From Frankiales bacterium (GTDB taxonomy: Bacteria > Actinomycetota > Actinomycetes > Mycobacteriales > Jatrophihabitantaceae): a stretch of DNA of 6,149 bases. The translations under genes and the position numbers were made by a program. How positions within the stretch are numbered: position 1 is the first letter of the stretch; every line of letters starts with the position of its first letter. The stretch spans positions 1 through 6,149 of the forward strand of contig JAOPUY010000369.1 in assembly GCA_025963265.1 (NCBI GenBank), given 5' to 3'. A model generated the notes under the pieces. It searched no databases, was not told the DNA's origin, and was given only the letters and a program-made list of their open reading frames with translations. Below, in pieces: positions 1-6,149 of the stretch.

Positions 1-46
1 GGAACAGCCCGTCCACCAAGCAGGTCACGAACAGGGCGATCCGCAT
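1..46 (-). CDS. lutA: LutA/YkgE-like Fe-S lactate-utilisation protein, N-terminal fragment
   Basis: Only the first 15 codons are inside the window; the gene continues past the left edge. The peptide reads MRIALFVTCLVDGLF, which fits the conserved start of the LutA/YkgE family: a hydrophobic strand followed by the FVTCLVD block with the first cysteine of the CCG (cysteine-rich) domain. Family members work with LutB and LutC in the oxidation of L-lactate to pyruvate and are cytoplasmic Fe-S proteins. The start is supported by a strong ribosome binding site: GGGAGG (complement of 51-56) lies four bases before the ATG. A possible -10 box TAGGAT lies at 86-81 on the same strand, but no convincing -35 goes with it. 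Identity rests on a very short peptide, so other CCG-domain proteins such as a GlpC or HdrB relative cannot be excluded. Whether lutB and lutC follow is outside the window. Confidence 0.72.
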   Translation of the reverse strand, partial: MRIALFVTCLVDGLF

Positions 47-238
47 GGCGCCTCCCTACTGGCTGCTGGTCCGGACGAGAATCCTAGCGCCCCGCCGGTA
101 TGGCTTGGCCCTAATTCAGGTGCGAGTGGGCCTGGCATCGGCTAACGTTCCCCGCGATGTGAGCCACTGACTTCCCCCTGCCCGCGACCGTGGCGATGCC
201 CGGCGGGCGAGTGAACAATCCTCGTTTGGCGATGTGCG

Positions 239-1109
239 ATGGCTTTCTCAGCTTTAGTTGCCCATGATCTGATCCGGACGCTCGGCCGCCGCCGAGTGCT
301 GGACGGCGTCTCGCTGACCGCCGGGCCCGGGCAGCGAATCGGCCGCGGCCTTCCTCGGGGGCCAACTGCGGGACTTGCCGGGCGTCCTCGTCTTGGCCAG
401 CCACGACCGGGCATTTCTCGACTCGGTCAGCACGGCGTTGATCGATCTCGACCCCGCCGCCGACGGACCCACCCGCTACGGCGGCAACTACACCCAGTAC
501 CTCACCCAGCGACTCGAGCGGCGGCAGCGCTGGGAGCGGCGCTTCGCCGAGGAGCAGGACGAGTTGGCCGCGCTGCGTCGAGCGGTCGCCGTCACCGCCC
601 GCGACGTCGCGCCCGGCCGCGGTCCGCGCGACAACGAGAAGATGGGCTACGGCCACACGGCTGGTCGGGTGCAGAACCAGATCTCGCGCCGGGTCCGCGA
701 CACCAAGCGCCGGCTGAGCGAGCTCGAGCGCAGTCAGGTTGGCAAGCCGCCGCCGCCGCTGAGGTTCCACCCCGCGGCACTGGTCGCGGCCGGGTCGGCG
801 GGGGTGCTGGTGTCGCTGCGGGACGTGCGCCTGTCCGGTCGGCTCGACCTCGCTCACCTCGAGGTGTCCGCCGGCGGCCGGCTGCTGGTCACCGGCGCCA
901 ACGGCTCGGGCAAGTCGACGCTGCTGGCCGTGTTGGCGGGCCGAGGCCGTCCCGCTGCGCTCGCTCGGGCTGCTCGCGCCCCGCGAACTGGACCGTCGGG
1001 TCGGCGAACTGTCCGTCGGACAGCGACGACGGCTCGCGCTCGCTCTGTTGTTCGCCGAGAGCCAGCGGAGTTGCTGCGGCTCGGCCGGCGCGGTGACAGC
1101 TGGCGCTAG
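239..1109 (+). pseudogene. Decayed ABC-F type ATPase (ribosome-protection/antibiotic-resistance family)
   Basis: Recognisable pieces of one ABC-F gene lie in order but in three frames. Segment 1 (239-343) starts at ATG and encodes the usual N-terminus, ending in PGQRIG just where the first Walker A should follow. That Walker A, the signature and the Walker B are absent. Segment 2 (from about 342, another frame) resumes at AAFLGGQLRDLPG and contains the H-loop VLASHDRAFLD, the charged inter-domain linker with the actinobacterial NEKMGYGHTAGRVQNQISRR block, and the second Walker A GANGSGKST (894-920). Segment 3 (from about 943, third frame) jumps to VGELSVGQRRRLALALLFAE, the second signature. 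From about 1062 the frame returns to that of segment 2 with PAELLRL, which looks like the start of a Walker B, then a short tail and TAG at 1107-1109. Intact relatives are around 530-550 residues; this remnant is about 290 codons. Neither ATPase site can be complete, so I call it non-functional. Intact ABC-F proteins bind ribosomes and relieve antibiotic or stalling stress. There is no clear ribosome binding site before the ATG. Confidence 0.88.
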
Positions 1110-1969
1110 GCCGGGTCGACCTCGATCCGGCCGTGACGCAGCACGGTGCGGCCCTCCGAGACCGCCTCGAACGCGTACGCCGTCCGACCGTTGTCGACCG
1201 GCCCGATCTCATAGACGGAGACCTCGATGTCCTTCTGCGGGAAGACGTAGCCGCTGAAGCGGACCGCCACCCGGCGGATACGCCGCGGATCCCCGCCGGC
1301 GGCCAACTCGACCAGCACCCGGCTCGACAGGCCGAGGGAGAGCGCGCCCTGCAGGAATTTGCTCCGCTGGCCCATCCGCGTGGCGGCCTGGTCGCTGACG
1401 TGGATGATCGCGCGATCGCCGGACGCTCCGGCGTAGCGGAAGGTCTGGTCCCGGGTCGAGGTCACCGTCTTGGTGCCGACGAGTCGCTCACGGGCCGCCT
1501 CGGGAAAAGTGTGATCGGGCATCGGGCCGCCCTGGTTGCCGCCGGTCACCTCGCCGACGTTGATCGCCGACCAGTACTGCTCCAGGACCGTCTGGCCCGA
1601 GTCATCCACGCTGATCAGCCGGACGAACACGTTCATGCCGGCTTTGCTGGTGATCACCGCGTAGCGGTCGGCCGTCGTGTGCAGAGTCATGCCGGGGGTG
1701 ATCGGCTGGTGGTAGATCAGCTCGTGCTCGCCGTGGCCGCCGCCGCGGCCGTTGACCATCGACTCGGGCGGCAGGGCAGCGACGCTGCGGAAGGCCTCGA
1801 ACACCGGGACGACGGCGTAGGTCGGCGGGACCGCGCTGCCGTCCTGGTACCGCGGGTTGTCGTCGTTGATGGCCAGGCCGAACGCGGCGATCTCGTCGGG
1901 GTCGCAGAAATTGCTGAAGGGGCCGAGCTTCTCGCCCAGCGGAACCTTGGTGCTATCCATGATCGGCAT
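1106..1969 (-). CDS. MaoC-family two-hotdog dehydratase
   Basis: A complete protein of 287 residues, a normal length for fused double-hotdog MaoC/FAS1-like dehydratases that hydrate or dehydrate acyl-CoA thioesters in the cytoplasm. The N-terminal domain (about 10-140) resembles the MaoC_dehydrat_N type, with the DDNPRYQD block at 36-43 and HQPITPGMTL at 87-96. The C-terminal domain (about 165-285) carries the hydratase-2 motif as YAGASGDRAIIHVSDQAA, with the expected catalytic Asp185 and His190. The Asn-Pro usually found between them (D-x-N-P-x-H) is replaced by Ala-Ile. The RFSGYVFP segment (237-244) is the typical closing strand. The start is ambiguous. The ATG at 1969 has GGAAG directly abutting it, while the in-frame ATG at 1960 (residue 4) has the same GGAAG nine bases upstream and may be the true start. 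The stop overlaps that of the convergent ABC-F remnant. It diverges from the acetate genes, but no shared substrate can be deduced. The specific acyl-CoA is unknown. Confidence 0.87.
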   Translation of the reverse strand: MPIMDSTKVPLGEKLGPFSNFCDPDEIAAFGLAINDDNPRYQDGSAVPPTYAVVPVFEAFRSVAALPPESMVNGRGGGHGEHELIYHQPITPGMTLHTTADRYAVITSKAGMNVFVRLISVDDSGQTVLEQYWSAINVGEVTGGNQGGPMPDHTFPEAARERLVGTKTVTSTRDQTFRYAGASGDRAIIHVSDQAATRMGQRSKFLQGALSLGLSSRVLVELAAGGDPRRIRRVAVRFSGYVFPQKDIEVSVYEIGPVDNGRTAYAFEAVSEGRTVLRHGRIEVDPA

Positions 1970-1983
1970 CTTCCATGATCGGC
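1957..1983 (-). repeat. 11-bp tandem duplication over the dehydratase start
   Basis: CCATGATCGGC occurs at 1957-1967 and again at 1973-1983, a 16-bp period. On the gene strand each copy holds an ATG. The inner copy gives the in-frame ATG of residue 4; the outer copy gives an ATG at 1976 in a different frame, which opens only a seven-codon reading frame. The duplication explains why two candidate starts crowd here. Confidence 0.8.
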
Positions 1984-2011
1984 GGCTCCGACCACAAGGT
2001 GCCCGCCTCGA

Positions 2012-2047
2012 CGCCCCGTTGCCCGCCCCGTTGCTCGCCTCGCGCTC
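2012..2047. repeat. 12-bp direct repeats in the divergent promoter region
   Basis: CGCCCCGTTGCC (2012-2023) is followed without gap by CGCCCCGTTGCT (2024-2035) and then by a degenerate third unit (2036-2047, CGCCTCGCGCTC). The repeats lie about 45-85 bases upstream of the dehydratase start on its strand. Binding by a regulator or simple slippage duplication are both possible. Confidence 0.6.
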
Positions 2048-2071
2048 ACAGGTTTTTGGGCGGACTTCTGA

Positions 2072-2100
2072 TTGACGTGTGCCCGATCTAGGCGTACGCC
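2072..2100 (+). promoter_or_regulatory. Candidate promoter of the acetate transporter/acs unit
   Basis: TTGACG (2072-2077) matches five of six bases of the -35 consensus. Seventeen bases later lies TACGCC (2095-2100), a weak -10 whose last base does not fit. Alternative -10-like strings TAGGTA (2103-2108) and TATGTA (2107-2112) are close by but badly spaced from TTGACG. The position, about 55 bases upstream of the ribosome binding site, is right for the transporter gene. The exact transcription start is not determined by the sequence. Confidence 0.35.
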
Positions 2101-2101
2101 T
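2090..2101. promoter_or_regulatory. 12-bp perfect palindrome, possible operator
   Basis: AGGCGTACGCCT is a perfect palindrome covering the proposed -10 region of the acetate transporter promoter. A dimeric repressor bound there would block transcription; this is an inference from position and symmetry only. I do not recognise it as a RamB or GlnR site. Confidence 0.4.
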
Positions 2102-2159
2102 TTAGGTATGTAGCGCTGGTCGCTGCCGCGGCCAGCCGTCGCGAAAGAGGAGTGGCTCG

Positions 2160-2822
2160 ATGACTGAAAGTCGTGTTTCCTCAACCCAGGGCACCGTCAT
2201 GCCGGACCGGATGGCGCCAGACTCAGAATCGATGACCCGAGCGCCGATCAGCGCTCCCACGATGGCCGATCCAGCGCCCTTAGGTCTGGCGGCGTTCGGA
2301 ATGACGACGTTCATGTTGAGCGTCTTCAACACCGGTTTGCTGTCTCCGACCCTGGCTGGCAGCGTCCTGGCGCTCGCCCTGTTCTACGGCGGCGGAGCGC
2401 AGGTGCTGGCCGGGATGTGGGAGTTCCATAACGGCAACACCTTCGGAGCGGTCGCGTTCACGTCCTTCGGCGCGTTCTGGCTGGCCTACTGGTACTACGT
2501 GGACCACATCGTCGGCTCGTTGCCGCTGGTCGAGGTGCACAAGACCACCGGGGTATTCCTGCTGGGATGGGCGATCTTCACCGCCTACATGACGATTGCC
2601 AGTCTGCGGACGAATGCCGCGGTCGTCGGGGTGTTGCTGGCGTTGACCGTCACGTTCGTGCTGCTCACGATCGGCGCGTTCAGTGAGACCGAGAACGTGA
2701 CCAAGGCGGGCGGCTACGCGGGCTTCGTGACGGCGTTCCTGGCCGGATACGCCTCCTTCGCGGGGGTCATGAACTCGACCTTCAAGCGCACCATCATCCC
2801 GACGTTCCCGCTGTCGCTGTAG
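2160..2822 (+). CDS. satP: Acetate uptake transporter, GPR1/FUN34/YaaH (SatP) family
   Basis: A 220-residue integral membrane protein of the AceTr family, which takes up acetate (and often succinate) across the cytoplasmic membrane. The signature DPAPLGLAAFGMTT (37-50) matches the family N-P-A-P-L-G-L-x-x-F-G block with Asp for the usual Asn. The FYGGGAQVLAGMWEF segment (75-89) and GNTFGAVAFTSFGAFW (92-107) are also typical. About six transmembrane segments can be seen, near 39-60, 66-87, 95-112, 128-147, 153-173 and 183-204. The first 36 residues are polar and likely cytoplasmic. The ATG is fixed by an excellent ribosome binding site, AAAGAGGAG (2144-2152), seven bases upstream. A small hairpin (arms 2115-2121 and 2130-2136) sits in the leader just before it. 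The next gene encodes acetyl-CoA synthetase on the same strand, so import and activation of acetate are probably co-transcribed. Family assignment is firm; substrate is inferred from the family and this neighbour. Confidence 0.93.
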   Translation: MTESRVSSTQGTVMPDRMAPDSESMTRAPISAPTMADPAPLGLAAFGMTTFMLSVFNTGLLSPTLAGSVLALALFYGGGAQVLAGMWEFHNGNTFGAVAFTSFGAFWLAYWYYVDHIVGSLPLVEVHKTTGVFLLGWAIFTAYMTIASLRTNAAVVGVLLALTVTFVLLTIGAFSETENVTKAGGYAGFVTAFLAGYASFAGVMNSTFKRTIIPTFPLSL

Positions 2823-2830
2823 CAGGCGAG

Positions 2831-2870
2831 TGCTCGCACCGGGCGGCCCCGCGGCCGCCCGGTTCGAGCA
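2831..2870. terminator. Large GC-rich hairpin between satP and acs
   Basis: Arms 2831-2848 and 2853-2870 form an 18-bp stem with a single C/T mismatch (2837 with 2864) around a four-base loop CCGC. The inner 11 bp are perfect and almost all G-C. It begins eight bases after the satP stop. No T-run follows, so it is not a canonical intrinsic terminator. It could be a U-tract-less terminator of the kind proposed in actinomycetes, a partial attenuator, or an mRNA-stabilising structure that sets the satP:acs ratio. Confidence 0.6.
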
Positions 2871-2946
2871 GCGCCAGAGCGAAGAACACCGGCAACGCCG
2901 GCATCAGCAACACACAACGCCACCACACCGGGTGGAAGGGGTAGTC

Positions 2947-4913
<1,967 letters not shown>

Positions 4914-4920
<7 letters not shown>

Positions 4921-4993
4921 GCGCCCGCTGAGGATGTAGAGCGTTTCGGGTGTGATAGCGCTTTCGTCGCCTTGGCTGGCGGGCGCTCAGGCC
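4914..4993. repeat. 15-bp perfect inverted repeat flanking the acs 3' end
   Basis: Left arm GGCCTGAGCGCCCGC (4914-4928) includes the acs stop codon. Right arm GCGGGCGCTCAGGCC (4979-4993) is its exact reverse complement, 50 bases further on. The right arm occupies almost the whole spacer between the -35 and -10 boxes of the next gene. It can fold as an RNA stem-loop after acs, or serve as two half-sites for a DNA-binding protein. No T-run follows. Confidence 0.7.
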
Positions 4994-5000
4994 GTAAACT
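4972..5000 (+). promoter_or_regulatory. Promoter of the small zinc-finger gene, leaderless
   Basis: TTGGCT (4972-4977) as -35 and TAAACT (4995-5000) as -10 are separated by exactly 17 bases. The -10 box ends seven bases before the ATG at 5008, so transcription is expected to start at or next to the start codon. That fits the lack of any ribosome binding site there. Leaderless mRNAs are common in actinomycetes. Confidence 0.65.
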
Positions 5001-5007
5001 CCCGGTT

Positions 5008-5196
5008 ATGAAACCCCTCCGCCCCGCCCGCCGGTGGCGCCGCTTGGCCTTGGCCTATGAGTTGCGCTGCGCGCGTGAAGACGCCCGCCGCCGCAACATC
5101 CGCACGCCGCTGGGCGTGTGGGCCTGCGAGAGCTGCCGTCACGTCAGTCTGAGCCTGACCGCGTTCAACAGCCATCTGGTCTTCGCGCACGCTTAG
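5008..5196 (+). CDS. Small Arg-rich protein with a C2H2-like zinc-finger pattern
   Basis: A 62-residue protein that I do not recognise as a named family. The first half (2-32) is rich in arginine, with RRWRR (8-12) and RRR (27-29), and probably forms a basic helix. The second half has Cys40-x2-Cys43-x12-His56-x4-His61, the spacing of a classical C2H2 zinc finger, with Trp38 two residues before the first Cys and Phe53 three before the first His, as in such folds. This suggests zinc binding and perhaps nucleic-acid binding. The bacterial Ros/MucR fingers have a shorter nine-residue gap, so this is not simply a Ros protein. The start is the ATG at 5008 because a promoter with correct spacing ends seven bases before it. 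An in-frame TTG at 4972 falls in the -35 box. A strong terminator follows 65 bases after the stop, so the gene looks like its own transcription unit. Function is unknown. Confidence 0.72.
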   Translation: MKPLRPARRWRRLALAYELRCAREDARRRNIRTPLGVWACESCRHVSLSLTAFNSHLVFAHA

Positions 5197-5224
5197 CTAC
5201 GCGCGTGCTCACGTACTGACTTTT

Positions 5225-5257
5225 GCTCGAAGAGAGCGCCTAGCGCCCGATTTGAGC
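5225..5257 (+). other. Stem-loop in the 3' untranslated region of the small gene
   Basis: GCTCGAA (5225-5231) pairs with TTTGAGC (5251-5257), including one G-T pair. Inside it GCGC (5236-5239) pairs with GCGC (5243-5246). Only five bases separate it from the terminator hairpin. It may be part of the 3' end of the small mRNA or of a small RNA released from it; support is weak. Confidence 0.3.
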
Positions 5258-5261
5258 TTGG

Positions 5262-5286
5262 AAAGCGTCCCCGCGGGGACGCTTTT
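5262..5286. terminator. Rho-independent terminator, likely bidirectional
   Basis: AAAGCGTCCC (5262-5271) and GGGACGCTTT (5276-5285) form a perfect 10-bp stem around the loop CGCG, followed by a further T. The A-run before the stem gives a T-run on the other strand. It can therefore stop both the small plus-strand gene and the minus-strand ArsR unit that converges on it. Confidence 0.85.
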
Positions 5287-5360
5287 GTGCGTTCGCTTCG
5301 GCCTCGCGACGGTGCCGGTGCCGACGTGCTAGCCGACGGGTTCGGCCGCTGACCGGGCGG

Positions 5361-5675
5361 TCATTCGGGTTGCTCGGCCTTGAGCTTCAGCGCGGCCAAG
5401 CGGGAATCCCACTGCGACGCGAGCGACGACAGCCACTCAGCGGTCTCGGCCAACGGCGCGCTGCGCACCTGGAACAGCACCTCGCGGCCGACCCGACTCG
5501 AGCTGACCAGCCCGGATTCTCCAAGCACAGCAAGGTGTTTGAGCACCATCTGCCGGCTGATCGGCAGCTCGCGGGCCAAGGCCGAGGCGCTGGCCGCCGG
5601 CCGCGCGGCCAGCGCCTCGAGCACCAGCCGACGGGTGGGGTCGGCCAGCGCGCCGAAGACCGTCTCGACGCTCAT
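5361..5675 (-). CDS. ArsR-family winged-helix repressor (SRPBCC-associated type)
   Basis: A 104-residue protein with the ArsR/SmtB-type winged helix-turn-helix. It starts with the family block FGALADPTRRLVLEAL (7-22). Helix-turn-helix residues lie at about 30-57, with recognition helix SRQMVLKHLAVL (40-51), and the beta-wing VSSSRVGREVLFQV lies at 57-70. There are no cysteines and no ELCVCDL-type metal site, so it is probably not a metal sensor. It belongs to the subgroup usually found beside AHSA1/SRPBCC genes. It starts 13 bases after the SRPBCC stop on the same strand and has only a weak ribosome binding site, which suggests translational coupling. It probably represses its own two-gene operon; the inducer is unknown. 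Confidence 0.9.
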   Translation of the reverse strand: MSVETVFGALADPTRRLVLEALAARPAASASALARELPISRQMVLKHLAVLGESGLVSSSRVGREVLFQVRSAPLAETAEWLSSLASQWDSRLAALKLKAEQPE

Positions 5676-5688
5676 CTGCGGCGTCCGC

Positions 5689-6120
5689 TCAGGCTTCCGC
5701 CCGCGTGCGCAGCGAGGCCAGCTCCAGCGTCCAGCCCTCGGAGTTCGACTCGAAGCCCTTGGCCTTGGTCTCCTCGGCCGCGTCCAACTTCGAGAAGCCG
5801 CTCTCGATCACCGAGACGAGGGCCCCGTCGGCGGTCGGTGTGACTGTGAATTCGATCAGGGTGCTGCGGCCCGGCGCCAGTTCCTCGCCCGGAAACGCGC
5901 TGGCCCAGCGAAACGCGGCGTACGACATGGGTCGCAGTTCCACGACCTCGACCGGAAAGCGGCCCCACTTCTCCGACTCCCGCACCACGACCTGGCCGGG
6001 CGTGCGATCGGCCTCGAGTTCGACGTCGCTCGGCACCCACCAGCCGGGGTCGGTGACCAGACCCCAGACCCGCTCGACGGGTGCCGTGATGGCGATGCTG
6101 CGTTCAATGCTGTCCTGCAT
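5689..6120 (-). CDS. SRPBCC / AHSA1-like ligand-binding domain protein
   Basis: A 143-residue single-domain protein of the START/Bet v1-like superfamily, normal in length for the AHSA1-like (polyketide cyclase-like) group. The first strand and helix are IERSIAITAPVERVWGLVTD (5-24), followed by the WW segment at 27-28. The mid-domain has VVELRPMSYAAFRW (59-72). The end has LVSVIESGF (101-109) and NSEGW before the long C-terminal helix (126-140). Such proteins bind small hydrophobic ligands in a cavity; no enzyme activity can be assigned. The ATG at 6120 is supported by GAGGAG six bases upstream. It is the first gene of a two-gene unit with the ArsR repressor downstream. The promoter lies mostly beyond the right edge, as only 29 bases remain. 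Confidence 0.88.
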   Translation of the reverse strand: MQDSIERSIAITAPVERVWGLVTDPGWWVPSDVELEADRTPGQVVVRESEKWGRFPVEVVELRPMSYAAFRWASAFPGEELAPGRSTLIEFTVTPTADGALVSVIESGFSKLDAAEETKAKGFESNSEGWTLELASLRTRAEA

Positions 6121-6149
6121 GATGACTCCTCAGGTCGCTGGTTGGTTGC

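Noticed and set aside
211..267. Short GTG frame before the ABC-F remnant as a possible antibiotic-sensing leader peptide
   Set aside because: It overlaps the ABC-F start, has no clear ribosome binding site and no attenuator hairpins around it.
111..857. Minus-strand frame opposite the ABC-F remnant
   Set aside because: Composition is that of a GC-rich shadow frame; the plus strand carries the recognisable ABC-F motifs.
1133..1978. Plus-strand frame opposite the dehydratase
   Set aside because: Antisense shadow of a recognisable MaoC gene, with Arg/Asp/Val-rich composition and no motif.
2830..2946. N-terminal extension of acs from 2830
   Set aside because: The extra 39 residues are low-complexity and cover the intercistronic hairpin; GTG at 2947 has a proper ribosome binding site and gives the family length.
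4972..5007. TTG start for the small zinc-finger gene
   Set aside because: The TTG lies in the -35 box of the promoter and has no ribosome binding site; transcription is expected to begin at the ATG at 5008.
5197..5360. tRNA or other structured RNA gene after the small gene
   Set aside because: No cloverleaf, TPsiC-arm sequence or CCA end is found; only a small stem-loop and a terminator can be supported.

Overview
This window is high-GC DNA of an actinomycete-like bacterium (Actinomycetota). The coding genes strongly prefer G or C at third codon positions. One small gene appears to be leaderless. An actinobacterial-style ABC-F resistance ATPase and an actinobacterial-type acetyl-CoA synthetase (YTSGTTAKPKG adenylation motif) are present. 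Nothing in the sequence lets me name a genus.

Layout from left to right: (1) bases 1-46 hold the first 15 codons of a minus-strand LutA/YkgE-type Fe-S protein of lactate utilisation, running off the left edge. (2) Bases 239-1109 are a decayed ABC-F ATPase gene on the plus strand. It has lost the core of both ATPase domains and is spread over three reading frames. (3) Bases 1106-1969 are a complete minus-strand two-hotdog MaoC-type dehydratase gene. Its stop codon overlaps the pseudogene stop in a shared CTAG. (4) A divergent intergenic region (1970-2159) holds short tandem repeats, a 12-bp palindrome and a probable promoter. (5) Bases 2160-4920 hold a plus-strand acetate module: a SatP/YaaH-family acetate transporter followed by acetyl-CoA synthetase, separated by a large GC-rich hairpin. 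(6) Bases 5008-5196 encode a 62-residue Arg-rich protein with a C-x2-C-x12-H-x4-H zinc-finger pattern. It sits behind a good promoter placed for leaderless transcription and is closed by a near-ideal terminator. (7) Bases 5361-6120 hold a minus-strand pair: an SRPBCC (AHSA1-like) protein, then a cysteine-free ArsR-type repressor.

The clearest functional logic is carbon assimilation. SatP imports acetate, Acs activates it to acetyl-CoA, and the neighbouring lactate gene starts a separate minus-strand unit. The dehydratase may act on an acyl-CoA, but nothing here ties it to acetate. The least familiar part is the small zinc-finger gene. A 15-bp perfect inverted repeat has one arm over the acs stop codon and the other filling the spacer of the small gene's promoter. 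No tRNA, rRNA, CRISPR array or insertion sequence is visible.
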